Part shown: positions 50,369 to 58,173 of the stretch, piece after piece
Numbering within the stretch: position 1 is the first letter of the stretch
Layout: each line of letters begins with the position of its first letter
Assembly (NCBI RefSeq): GCF_001908185.1
Contig: NZ_LGHM01000061.1
Location: forward strand, 27,902 to 91,901
Direction: 5' to 3'
Source: Bradyrhizobium sp. AS23.2
GTDB taxonomy: Bacteria; Pseudomonadota; Alphaproteobacteria; Rhizobiales; Xanthobacteraceae
Length of the DNA stretch: 64,000 nucleotides
The notes under the pieces: model-generated
The model's input: the letters and a program-made list of their open reading frames with translations, nothing else
What the model was told of the DNA's origin: nothing
Database searches by the model: none
Translations under genes and position numbers: made by a program

Positions 50369-52108
50369 GTGACATCCTTTGGACGCGTGATTTCGGTTCG
50401 CGGATCGCTCGCGCGGGTCGGTCTTCTGGCGGAAAGCCAGATGCCGATCTCGGAAGTGAGGGCGACCGTCGGCCGCTTTGTCAGCATCCGCTGCAACAGT
50501 TCGGTCATCGTCGCGATGATCACCGAGGTCTCCTGCGAGAACCTGTCGAACAACGACAGCTATATTGCGATCGCGTCGGTTGACCTGCTCGGCGAGATCC
50601 TCAACGCCAGCGACAAGCCGAAATTCCAGCGCGGCGTCACCAACTATCCGACCATCGGCGATGCGGTCGACCTGATCACGAGCCAAGAGCTGCGCACGAT
50701 CTACGCGCCGACCGGATCGGACCAGATCAACGTCGGCTTTCTGCAGCAGGACCGCTCTGTCATCGCTTATGTCGACGTCGAGGAAATGCTGTCCAAGCAT
50801 TTCGCCGTCCTGGGATCGACCGGCGTCGGCAAATCGACCGGCGTGTCGCTGCTGCTCAACGAAATCCTGAAGTCGCGCCCCAACCTGCGTATCTTCCTGC
50901 TCGACGTGCACAACGAATATGGCCGCTGCTTCGGCGACCGTGCGCTGGTGCTCAACCCGCGAAACCTGAAGCTGCCGTTCTGGCTGTTCAACTTCGAGGA
51001 AATCGTCGACGTGCTGTTCGCCGGACGCCCCGGCGTGCCGGAGGAGCTCGACATTCTTGCCGAAGTCATTCCGATCGCCAAAGGCGTCTACACCCAGTAC
51101 CAGAACGCCGACCGCATCGGCCTGAAGCGCATCGACCCCAAGCAGGTCGGCTACACCGTCGATACGCCGGTGCCTTATCGGCTCGTCGACCTGATCTCGC
51201 TGATCGACGAGCGGATGGGCAAGCTGGAAAACCGCTCCTCGCGCATCATCTATCACAAGCTGATCTCGCGCATCGAAGCCGTGCGCAACGACCCGCGCTA
51301 CACCTTCATGTTCGACAACGCCAATGTCGGCGGCGACACCATGGCCGAGGTCATCAGCCATCTGTTTCGCCTGCCCGCCAACGGCAAGCCGATGACGGTG
51401 ATGCAGCTCGCCGGCTTCCCGGTGGAAGTCATCGATTCCGTCGTTTCGGTCCTGTGCCGCATGGCCTTCGACTTCGGCCTGTGGAGCGACGGCGTCTCGC
51501 CGCTGCTGTTCGTCTGCGAAGAGGCGCATCGTTACGCCTCCGCCGACCGCAATGTCGGCTTCGGCCCGACCCGCAAGGCGGTGTCGCGCATCGCCAAGGA
51601 AGGCCGCAAATACGGCGTCTATCTCGGCCTCATCACCCAGCGTCCGGCCGAGCTCGACGCCACCATCATCTCCCAGTGCAACACGCTGTTCACGATGCGT
51701 CTTGCCAACGACCGCGACCAGGCGCTGCTGCGTGCCGCGGTGTCGGATGCGGCCGCGAACCTGTTGTCCTTCGTGCCTTCGCTCGGCACCCGCGAAGTGC
51801 TGGCGTTCGGCGAAGGCGTTGCGCTGCCGACCCGGCTGCGCTTCAAGGAGGTGCCCCCGCATCAACTGCCGCGCGGCGAGGCCACCATCAGCAGCGTACC
51901 GTCGGTCACCTCCGGTCACGACATGCATTTCGTCAGCGCCGTGCTCGAGCGCTGGCGCGGCGCCACCTCGCAGCGCGACGTGCCGAACGACCCGGTGTTC
52001 TCGGCACCGTCCGCCAAGACGCACTCCAGCGTCGAGGCCCCCATGCTGCAACCGTCGATGGGGCTGGACCCCGATCGCTTCTCGCTCCTGAAGAAGCCGC
52101 TGCGGTAG
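50369..52108 (+). CDS. HerA-type hexameric ATPase (DUF87)
   Basis: A 579-residue FtsK/HerA-clan ATPase. An N-terminal beta-rich HAS-like domain (FGRVISVRGSLARVGLLAES) is followed by Walker A GSTGVGKST near residue 150, Walker B LLFVCEEAHRY near 380, a sensor region GLITQRPAELDATIISQCNT and an arginine-finger-type stretch after it. HerA translocates along DNA, usually with nuclease NurA or another partner effector. No partner gene is adjacent. The start is GTG at 50369, because the conserved domain begins immediately; no strong ribosome site is visible. Confidence 0.85.
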   Translation: MTSFGRVISVRGSLARVGLLAESQMPISEVRATVGRFVSIRCNSSVIVAMITEVSCENLSNNDSYIAIASVDLLGEILNASDKPKFQRGVTNYPTIGDAVDLITSQELRTIYAPTGSDQINVGFLQQDRSVIAYVDVEEMLSKHFAVLGSTGVGKSTGVSLLLNEILKSRPNLRIFLLDVHNEYGRCFGDRALVLNPRNLKLPFWLFNFEEIVDVLFAGRPGVPEELDILAEVIPIAKGVYTQYQNADRIGLKRIDPKQVGYTVDTPVPYRLVDLISLIDERMGKLENRSSRIIYHKLISRIEAVRNDPRYTFMFDNANVGGDTMAEVISHLFRLPANGKPMTVMQLAGFPVEVIDSVVSVLCRMAFDFGLWSDGVSPLLFVCEEAHRYASADRNVGFGPTRKAVSRIAKEGRKYGVYLGLITQRPAELDATIISQCNTLFTMRLANDRDQALLRAAVSDAAANLLSFVPSLGTREVLAFGEGVALPTRLRFKEVPPHQLPRGEATISSVPSVTSGHDMHFVSAVLERWRGATSQRDVPNDPVFSAPSAKTHSSVEAPMLQPSMGLDPDRFSLLKKPLR

Positions 52109-52116
52109 GAGCAACT

Positions 52117-52259
52117 CTCGTGTCCCGGACGCGCCGCAACGCGCAAGCGTTGCTGCGCAGAGCCGGGACCCAGGCCGCACCAACTCCACTCTCGGAAACA
52201 TGGGCCCCGGCTCTGCACCGCACCGCCGAAGAGGCGCTGCGCTGCGTCCGGGGCACGAG
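52117..52259. repeat. Inverted repeat with CTCGTGTCCCGGACGC arms
   Basis: CTCGTGTCCCGGACGC at the left pairs with GCGTCCGGGGCACGAG at the right (one bulge), around a GC-rich inner palindrome. This is another Bradyrhizobium-type intergenic family. A fragment of a third family (cattgcgagcgcagcgaagcaatcc) lies at about 52,300-52,323. Confidence 0.7.
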
Positions 52260-52400
52260 AATGAACTCTGTGGCACGCGCGTTCTCCAATCTCGTCATTG
52301 CGAGCGCAGCGAAGCAATCCAGCCCCAGAATTATCGTGGCACGTTGAGGCGGCCACCCTCATCGACTATGTTTGCCGCCCCCGATCTGGAATCCATACCC

Positions 52401-52979
52401 ATGACAAAGCCCACGCAACGCTTCCCCGCTCCCGCCCTCGACACCCTGCCCGACGACATCCGCACGCGGCTCCTCGCCGTGCAGGAGAAAAGCGGTTTCG
52501 TGCCGAACGTGTTCCTGACCCTGGCCTACCGGCCCGACGAGTTCCGCGCGTTCTTCGCCTATCACGACGCGCTGATGGAGAAGGACGGCGGCCTCACCAA
52601 GGCCGAGCGCGAGATGATCGTGGTGGCGACCTCGGCGGCCAACCAGTGCCAGTATTGCGTGATCGCGCATGGAGCGATCCTTCGCATTCGCGCCAAGAAC
52701 CCGCTGATCGCCGACCAGGTCGCGGTGAACTACCGCAAGGCCGACATCACGCCGCGGCAGAAGGCGATGCTCGATTTCGCGATGAAGGTCTCGGCCGATG
52801 CGCAGCGCGTCTCCGAGGAGGATTTCGCCGCGCTTGGGCCCCACGGTTTCAGCGACGACGACATCTGGGACATCGCCGCGATCTCCGCCTTCTTCGCACT
52901 GTCCAACCGGCTCGCCAATTTCACCGGCATGCGGCCGAACGAAGAGTTCTACCTGATGGGACGCCTGCCCAAGAAATAA
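52401..52979 (+). CDS. Peroxidase-related protein, AhpD/carboxymuconolactone decarboxylase family
   Basis: A 192-residue helical protein. SAANQCQYCVIAHGAILR gives the CxxC followed by His of AhpD-like disulfide reductases, with an upstream Glu in KAEREMIVVATS. Family members reduce peroxides with a thiol partner. The start at 52401 fits conservation; an in-frame ATG at 52368 would add 11 residues. It is 12 bases before the MgtC-like gene, so both may be on one transcript. Confidence 0.85.
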   Translation: MTKPTQRFPAPALDTLPDDIRTRLLAVQEKSGFVPNVFLTLAYRPDEFRAFFAYHDALMEKDGGLTKAEREMIVVATSAANQCQYCVIAHGAILRIRAKNPLIADQVAVNYRKADITPRQKAMLDFAMKVSADAQRVSEEDFAALGPHGFSDDDIWDIAAISAFFALSNRLANFTGMRPNEEFYLMGRLPKK

Positions 52980-52991
52980 GTTGGAAACGCG

Positions 52992-53474
52992 ATGACCGAG
53001 CTGGACTGGCCCGAAATACTGCTGCGTCTTGGCGTTGCGACGCTCGCCGCCGGGGCGATCGGGCTGGACCGGGACCTGCACGGCAAGCCGATCGGGCTGA
53101 AGACGCTCGGCATCGTCGGTCTCTCGACCGCGACCGTCGTGCTGCTCGCCGTGCAGTTCGCCGAGCCCGGCAAGATCACCGACGCGACCAGCCGCGTCGT
53201 CCAGGGCATCCTCACCGGCATCGGCTTTCTCGGCGCCGGCGTCATCGTACGCGAAGGCCATCGCTTCCGCGTCCACGGATTGACCAGCGCAGCCTGCGCC
53301 TTCCTCGCAGCCTGCCTCGGCATCGCCTGCGGTGTGGGCGAATGGAAGATTGTCCTGGTCGCGCTGGTGATTGCGATCGCGCTGCTCTCGGTTGGCAGGC
53401 GCGTCGAGCGCTGGCTGCACCAGATGCTTGGCGGCAAGACAGAGCCGCACGAGGAGGAGACGCACGAACGCTAG
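52992..53474 (+). CDS. MgtC/SapB family membrane protein
   Basis: A 160-residue inner-membrane protein with four predicted helices and the family segments RLGVATLAAGAIGLDRDLHGKPIGLKT and GILTGIGFLGAGVIVREG. In many bacteria MgtC proteins control adaptation to low magnesium or acid, partly by inhibiting ATP synthase. This one is of the short type without the C-terminal ACT-like domain. The GGAAAC before the ATG supports the start. Confidence 0.88.
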   Translation: MTELDWPEILLRLGVATLAAGAIGLDRDLHGKPIGLKTLGIVGLSTATVVLLAVQFAEPGKITDATSRVVQGILTGIGFLGAGVIVREGHRFRVHGLTSAACAFLAACLGIACGVGEWKIVLVALVIAIALLSVGRRVERWLHQMLGGKTEPHEEETHER

Positions 53475-53570
53475 AGCGTTTTCGAGCGAAGTGGAGACCG
53501 GTTCGCGTGAAGAAAACGCGTCAAAACGAGAGGCTAGTGCCCCATTCCGATTCCATCTGCTCTAGGACAC
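53472..53570. repeat. Palindromic repeat of the 'tagagcgttttcgagcgaag' family
   Basis: ctagagcgttttcgagcgaa ... gcgtgaagaaaacgcgtcaa ... ctgctctag: CTAGAGC/GCTCTAG-type ends with an inner CGTTTTC/GAAAACG pair. I recognise this as a widespread Rhizobiales intergenic element. It lies between the ends of convergent genes. Confidence 0.75.
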
Positions 53571-53607
53571 AAGCAGCGAACGGCTGACGAGCCGATGCTC
53601 GCCCCAT

Positions 53608-53838
53608 CTACGCCCGTTCGACCTCAAGCGTGATCGATATCTTCATGCAGGGCGTGCCACCCTCGCGGACGTCCACGACGACATGATGTGCGCTGCCCGC
53701 CACGAAGGCGTCGCGGGCGATGGATGCTCCGGTGAGTACCGCTTCCTTGCGGGCGCCTTCTGCATTCACGAACTCCTGCCCGTTCTCGTCCGGAATGAAG
53801 CGGCCGTTCTCGTGGACGTCGAAATGGAATCGCGGCAT
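53608..53838 (-). CDS. DUF6894-type small protein
   Basis: A 76-residue protein beginning MPRFHFDVHENGRFIPDENG, with RKEAVLTGASIARD and a final HHVVVDVREGGTPCMKISITLEVERA. This 'RFxFxxxxxGxxxxDxxG...A..EA' layout is the DUF6894 family, frequent in Bradyrhizobium as stress-linked small proteins of unknown role. ATG at 53838 is used; it starts 9 bases after the regulator gene upstream and probably shares its transcript. Confidence 0.75.
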   Translation of the reverse strand: MPRFHFDVHENGRFIPDENGQEFVNAEGARKEAVLTGASIARDAFVAGSAHHVVVDVREGGTPCMKISITLEVERA

Positions 53839-53846
53839 CGGGCGGC

Positions 53847-54578
53847 TCAAAGGATTGGCGACTGGTGCAAGTAACGGTCGTCGAAATCGGCCAGTTCCAA
53901 AAATTTCCGTTCGTCGAGCACGGTGGCACGGCCGCGTTGGAGCTCGACAACCCCTTCCTGACGCAACTGCTTGATCACGCGGTTGGCATGCACGGCGGTA
54001 ATGCCCAGGGCCTCGCCGATCTGCTCCTGGGTTAGCGGCATCTCGAAGCTGCTGCCGTCAACGCGCCCGATGATCCTGAGACGTTCGCGCAATTCGATCA
54101 TGACGTGGGCGAGCCGCGAGGGCGCAGGGCGCTGTCCGACATTGACGATCCATTCGCGGAACATCGCAGCGTCGATCAGCGTGTCCCGCCAAAACATCTC
54201 GGCGACGTTGGGCCTGCGGCGGTGCAGCTTCTGCAGCGTGTCGTGACTGATGAAGCCCAATGTTGATGGCGCCAGCGTTATCAGATCATGGTCCATTACA
54301 TGCAAGAACAGGCTCATCAAATCAGGGATTTCGCCGGGAATGTGGATGGAAAGGATCTGTCGCTTGCCGCTCGCGATCGTCTTGGAGCGCACGCAGAAGC
54401 CATCCGCGATCAGGCAGCAATTGGTCGCCCGCTCGCCGTCCCGCACAACAGGCGTCTCGGCGGGGAATTGCCGCACGGAGATCGGAAGGGACTCGATTTC
54501 CTTGACGTCGTCCTCCGAGATACCGGAGGAGACGTGCAGACGCCTGACAAGCGCCGCGCGGATCGCATCGCTGGGCAC
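53847..54578 (-). CDS. Crp/Fnr-family transcriptional regulator
   Basis: A 243-residue regulator with an N-terminal cyclic-nucleotide-binding-like barrel (PVVRDGERATNCCLIADGFCVRSKTIASGKRQILSIHIPGEIPDLMSLF) and a C-terminal winged helix (MPLTQEQIGEALGITAVHANRVIKQLRQEGVVEL). The barrel lacks the canonical cAMP-binding RxS motif and there are no FNR-type Cys clusters, so the signal is unknown. GTG at 54578 with GGAGC upstream is the likely start. Very similar regulators are numerous in Bradyrhizobium. Confidence 0.87.
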   Translation of the reverse strand: MPSDAIRAALVRRLHVSSGISEDDVKEIESLPISVRQFPAETPVVRDGERATNCCLIADGFCVRSKTIASGKRQILSIHIPGEIPDLMSLFLHVMDHDLITLAPSTLGFISHDTLQKLHRRRPNVAEMFWRDTLIDAAMFREWIVNVGQRPAPSRLAHVMIELRERLRIIGRVDGSSFEMPLTQEQIGEALGITAVHANRVIKQLRQEGVVELQRGRATVLDERKFLELADFDDRYLHQSPIL

Positions 54579-54740
54579 TCGAATAGCTCCGCTTGTTCAT
54601 GGAATTACGTGTTCATGGAACTTCATGGGCGCCGCAGCGCCATCGCGATGAAAACCCGCGATCCGCTTGCAAGGTTCCAACAAAAGTTAAGGACGCGGCT
54701 TGCTCGCGCGTGGTTGTCTTTGCGCCTGAAAGGACAAATC

Positions 54741-54944
54741 ATGACCAAGAAGCGCAACCGTTCGCGACCGGCACTGACACTCCAGGAGCGGCTGAACAAG
54801 TTCACTCAGGACGCCCGCGCCGCAGCCAAGAACCTGCCGGCCGGCGCCGAGCGTCGCGCGCTGTTGCAGAAGGTGCGCGACGGCGAAACCGCTGTCCAGA
54901 TGGAGCGCCTTCTGTCCTCACCCGGCCCGCAAAGTCCGAAGTGA
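54741..54944 (+). CDS. Small basic protein of unknown function
   Basis: A 67-residue protein: MTKKRNRSRPALTLQERLNK, then helical FTQDARAAAKNLPAGAERRALLQKVRDGETAVQMERLLSSPG. AAAGGA precedes the ATG at 54741; the longer open frame through the divergent regulator gene is not supported. The pattern matches small proteins annotated only as hypothetical in Bradyrhizobium. No signal peptide. Confidence 0.65.
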   Translation: MTKKRNRSRPALTLQERLNKFTQDARAAAKNLPAGAERRALLQKVRDGETAVQMERLLSSPGPQSPK

Positions 54945-55148
54945 TCGCGCCCAATAAGCGACCAGGTCAAGCGCGCTCAGGGTTCGCAGTCCCCGCGCCA
55001 GTCAGCTGCAAGATGCAACAAGCCCGGAGCGCTAGCTACAGGCTCGCCAATGCAACCGCTTCCTCCTCCCGGAGCATAAGCAAGTGCAGCCGGCATCCGC
55101 TCCGGCCGTACACCGCGGCGTTAATTGCGGCTGCGAAGCACTGTGTCG

Positions 55149-55298
55149 CTAGCGCTTTTCCATCAACTCGAGCGCCGGCGCAAAGCGCTCGGCAAACGTC
55201 AATGTCTTGGCCTGGTGAGCAAACGAGGCCGACACCAAAGTGTAAATCCCTGCTGAGGCGACCGCGAGCAAGGCCGCGGCGAAGACCAGACGACGCAT
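55149..55298 (-). CDS. 49-residue exported or membrane small protein
   Basis: MRRLVFAAALLAVASAGIYT followed by LVSASFAHQAKTLTFAERFAPALELMEKR. A near-ideal ribosome site (CAGGAGG) lies 6 bases before the ATG, and the first 20 residues look like a signal peptide or membrane anchor, with a short charged tail. Two unlike reading frames across this region lack such features. Function unknown. Confidence 0.6.
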   Translation of the reverse strand: MRRLVFAAALLAVASAGIYTLVSASFAHQAKTLTFAERFAPALELMEKR

Positions 55299-55713
55299 TC
55301 CTGCCTCCTGTTTGGACTTGATTGTCCGCGAAGATGGAACGGCTTTGTTTCAGGACCTTTTCGTGCGGGCGGAAAATGGTTTCGCTCAAGACACTGTGAT
55401 GAGGGTTCGTGAGGCCGCATACCGCAATGAGGTTGGCGTACCTTCGCAGACTCGCTCATCCGTTCAGATGCCCGCAGCCTGGGCTCGTACAATTGAGCGA
55501 CAGCGCGAGACTCCTATGCTCGCAGACTAGTCCAAAGCGACGCATGAGCAGCGCGAACTTCACGCTCGAAAAGCGCGACTAACAATAGTCACCGTTGTTT
55601 TGCAGCGGCGCGAGCCGAACTGGGAATTTTGCGCCCGGCATCACGATCGTGAATCGCAAGACTGCCGCGACAAGAAGCCTTGCTGGAATGATGAGTCTTC
55701 GAGGAACGCTCAA
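55299..55713. other. Intergenic stretch between two small genes
   Basis: About 415 bases. It must hold the promoter of the 49-residue gene (minus) and of the 51-residue gene (plus). Open frames inside it have no ribosome sites and no recognisable protein features. No clear repeat seen. Confidence 0.4.
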
Positions 55714-55869
55714 ATGAACGTCGCCATTCAGAAGCTCAATGGTCTATGGCACCTCGTTGTCGGGTCGTGTCAGATCCGAACTCCGTTCCTGGAAACCCAG
55801 GACCGCGAGCTGGTCGTGACTTACGCCCGGCGCGTCTACCCTGGCGCCAAGATCTTCCTGCGCGAGTGA
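55714..55869 (+). CDS. 51-residue conserved-looking small protein
   Basis: MNVAIQKLNGLWHLVVGSCQ then IRTPFLETQDRELVVTYARRVYPGAKIFLRE. GAGGAACG precedes the ATG at 55714. The balanced composition and a pattern of beta-beta-alpha-beta suggest a folded domain. Function unknown. It is convergent with the ParB-like gene, 15 bases apart. Confidence 0.6.
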   Translation: MNVAIQKLNGLWHLVVGSCQIRTPFLETQDRELVVTYARRVYPGAKIFLRE

Positions 55870-55884
55870 CGTGAGCATCGCGGC

Positions 55885-56514
55885 TCAATCATCATCCGCC
55901 GGCCCGCACCAGCCGGGCAGATAGATCGCATCCTTGCTCTTGGCCGCGGACAAGGCCTTCTCGACCGCCCTGTCGAAATTGGCGTCCACCGCCTTCCGCG
56001 ACAGTTTTCGGCGCAGAAAGTCGGCCCACAGGAATTCCGAGAACGGCGTCGTGTCCTTGGCAAAACCGCCCATCCGGCGGAGCTCGCCGGCAAGGCTCCG
56101 GAAGGGATCGTCCTTGAGATCGGCAACCGATTTCGGCAAATCGCGGAACGGCCGCCGCTCGCCCTTGGCGTCGTAGGGATAGACCCAGCGCTTGTTGTCC
56201 ATCACGCCCCAGAACGCTTCGCGCTCGACCATCCTGAGGTCGCCGACGACGGTCACCAGCACCTCCTTGATGCCCTCGTCATGCAGCGCGCGGCCAAGAT
56301 GATGATGGTCGATCACGTAGTAGCGCTCGTCGGGTCCGTACACGACGGGGATCATGTGGGTGCCGAGCAGATCGGACTGCTTCTTCGTGTCGCGCTCGCG
56401 CCAGCGCTTGCGCTTCTCCTTGACCTCACGGATGCCGACCGTCATCTGCGTCGGCCGAAGCGACAGGATCGACACCGGATGCACTCTGGGTTCGCGCGCG
56501 TGGGTGGTCATCAT
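55885..56514 (-). CDS. ParB-like nuclease-domain protein (ParBc_2)
   Basis: A 209-residue protein. It begins with RVHPVSILSLRPTQMTVGIREV, then YYVIDHHHLGRALHDEGIKEVLVTVVGDL, the layout of the ParBc_2 family (ParB/sulfiredoxin fold), with VMDNKRWVYPYDAKGERRPFRDLPKSVADL after it. It lacks the helix-turn-helix of chromosome-partition ParB, and no ParA is nearby, so a partition role is unlikely. Members are small stand-alone proteins of unknown activity. Confidence 0.8.
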   Translation of the reverse strand: MMTTHAREPRVHPVSILSLRPTQMTVGIREVKEKRKRWRERDTKKQSDLLGTHMIPVVYGPDERYYVIDHHHLGRALHDEGIKEVLVTVVGDLRMVEREAFWGVMDNKRWVYPYDAKGERRPFRDLPKSVADLKDDPFRSLAGELRRMGGFAKDTTPFSEFLWADFLRRKLSRKAVDANFDRAVEKALSAAKSKDAIYLPGWCGPADDD

Positions 56515-56837
56515 GATCGAGGGCCTCTCAATAGTTGGAACTTGTGGTCTGAGTTCCCTAGATTATGCCATGGGCCTTGACGCTGCAAAATGCGCTCGGC
56601 CCAGACACGGATCACGAGCCGATGTTCACGGGACAGGGCGAGGCAAGGTCCACGGCTCTTGCTGCAATGCAACCCGGCGTTTCCTGACACCGGCCTGACC
56701 GCCAATTCCGCGATCGCTCGCAAGGTTCTTGAACGGGCGTGCGAAAGCGCAATGCGCGGGCGCGCTGAGAAGATTTTCTGCAACGCCTTCATCGCGTGTG
56801 CTATCTAAAAAGTGCGCTTCGGAGTGATCCCCGCACC
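56515..56837. other. Intergenic stretch, nothing recognised
   Basis: About 320 bases between the ParB-like gene and the next small gene. The open frames here have skewed composition and no ribosome sites. The right end must hold the promoter of the 56,838 gene. Confidence 0.4.
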
Positions 56838-57179
56838 ATGAAAACCCAGCGGCCCATAAGCTCGGATGACGAGCACCGGGTGCTCCAGTTCAGGCCGCGC
56901 ACCTCGTCCTCCCCGGCGGTTCACCGGGGTAGCGGCACCGTGCAGCCGCTCCGCGTCGCGCCCGAGCCGCTCGACCTGTCGCGCTACGAGCAGCCCCGCC
57001 CCGAGCCCGATGACTTCCGCCACCGCATGCTCGCCAATGTCGCCGCGCTTGCCTTCACCATCGCGCTGACCGCGATCGGGATCTGGCTCGCCGTGAGCAT
57101 CGCCGACCTGCGCCGGACCCAGGATTGCGTGCTGATGGGCCGCCGCGACTGCGTCAAGATCACGACACCGCATATCTAG
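56838..57179 (+). CDS. Single-pass membrane protein of unknown function
   Basis: A 113-residue protein: a Pro/Arg-rich cytoplasmic part, then one membrane helix (about residues 65-87, MLANVAALAFTIALTAIGIW) and a short tail with two Cys (TQDCVLMGRRDC). ATG at 56838 is chosen because the protein-like composition starts there. Similar short 'DCVLMGRRNC' proteins are common in Bradyrhizobium without assigned function. Confidence 0.65.
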   Translation: MKTQRPISSDDEHRVLQFRPRTSSSPAVHRGSGTVQPLRVAPEPLDLSRYEQPRPEPDDFRHRMLANVAALAFTIALTAIGIWLAVSIADLRRTQDCVLMGRRDCVKITTPHI

Positions 57180-57404
57180 GCCTGGCCCCGCCGCCGGTCC
57201 CCAGGTGGAACGGACTCTGGCGGGCATCCCCAGCCGGGTGTCTCCTCGCCTGCCCGGCTCCATTGAACTCAGGGCGGCGCTCCGATATACGGGCTTTCGA
57301 CCCGGCCAGAGGGGGGTTGAGGGCGTCACTCGGGGCGCGATGCCCACCCACCGCGCCACTCTGGAAAATCTGACAAATATCCGCAATATATCAAAGGCTT
57401 AGTG

Positions 57405-57692
57405 ATGTCCTCCACATTCGATCAGGTCGCTACGATCATCGCTGAAACCTGCGACATCCCGCGCGACACGATCACGCCGGATAGCCACGCCATCGATGAT
57501 CTCGGCATCGACAGTCTCGATTTCCTGGACATCGCGTTCGCGATCGACAAGCAGTTCGGTATCAAGCTGCCGCTGGAAAAGTGGACCCAGGAGGTCAACG
57601 ACGGCAAGGCGACCACCGAGCAGTACTTCGTTCTGAAGAATCTGTGCGCCCGCATCGACGAACTGGTTGCGGCCAAGGGCGCGAGCGCCTGA
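57405..57692 (+). CDS. acpXL: Acyl carrier protein AcpXL
   Basis: A 95-residue acyl carrier protein. Ser37 in [11 protein letters not shown] is the phosphopantetheine site. The C-terminal extension after the usual 78 residues and the following genes identify it as AcpXL, which carries the 26-28-carbon hydroxy fatty acid during its synthesis and transfer to lipid A in rhizobia. ATG at 57405 is used. The gap to fabZXL is 10 bases; all five genes to 61,645 read as one operon. Confidence 0.92.
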   Translation: MSSTFDQVATIIAETCDIPRDTITPDSHAIDDLGIDSLDFLDIAFAIDKQFGIKLPLEKWTQEVNDGKATTEQYFVLKNLCARIDELVAAKGASA

Positions 57693-57702
57693 GCGCGCGG
57701 TC

Positions 57703-58173
57703 ATGCAACTCGAATACTTCCACATGATCGATCGCATCGTCGACCTCAACGTCGACGAGAAGCGGATCGTCGTCGAGGCGCTGGTCCCGAAGGAGAGCAC
57801 CATCTTCGAGGGGCACTTCCCGGGCTATCCCCTGATGCCCGGCGTGCTCCTGATCGAATCGATGGCACAGGCCTCGGGCTGGCTTCAGCTCGGCGTCCTC
57901 AGGTTCGAGCGCATGCCGATCCTGGCCGCCGTGAAGGAGGCCAAGGTCCGCGGCTCGGTGTTCCCCGGCGATCTCATGACCATCGAGGCAACCCTTGTCC
58001 ATGAAGGTTCGGGCTACGCCATGACCGAGGCCAAGATCAGGGTCGGCGGCAAGCTGCGCGCCAATTCGACGCTCACCTTCACGCAGATACCCTTCCCCAA
58101 TGCGGATATGCGCGGCTACATGGACGCGTTCGCCAAGCGCATCGGCTTTCCGCAACAGGCCGTATTGCCATGA
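57703..58173 (+). CDS. fabZXL: 3-hydroxyacyl-ACP dehydratase for very-long-chain fatty acid (FabZ-like)
   Basis: A 156-residue hot-dog-fold dehydratase. The catalytic His and Glu are in FEGHFPGYPLMPGVLLIESMAQASG. It removes water from 3-hydroxyacyl-AcpXL during elongation. The protein is slightly longer than housekeeping FabZ. Its stop overlaps the start of fabF2XL (ATGA). Confidence 0.9.
   Translation: MQLEYFHMIDRIVDLNVDEKRIVVEALVPKESTIFEGHFPGYPLMPGVLLIESMAQASGWLQLGVLRFERMPILAAVKEAKVRGSVFPGDLMTIEATLVHEGSGYAMTEAKIRVGGKLRANSTLTFTQIPFPNADMRGYMDAFAKRIGFPQQAVLP

Noticed and set aside
50360..52276. 638-residue open frame on the minus strand opposite the HerA-type gene
   Set aside because: It is the complementary frame of a clear ATPase gene, with skewed His/Arg/Asp-rich sequence and no domains. 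Long antisense frames are expected at this GC content.
55885..56514. ParB-like gene as a sign of a plasmid or partition locus
   Set aside because: It is of the ParBc_2 type without a DNA-binding domain, and no ParA, parS cluster or replication gene is present.
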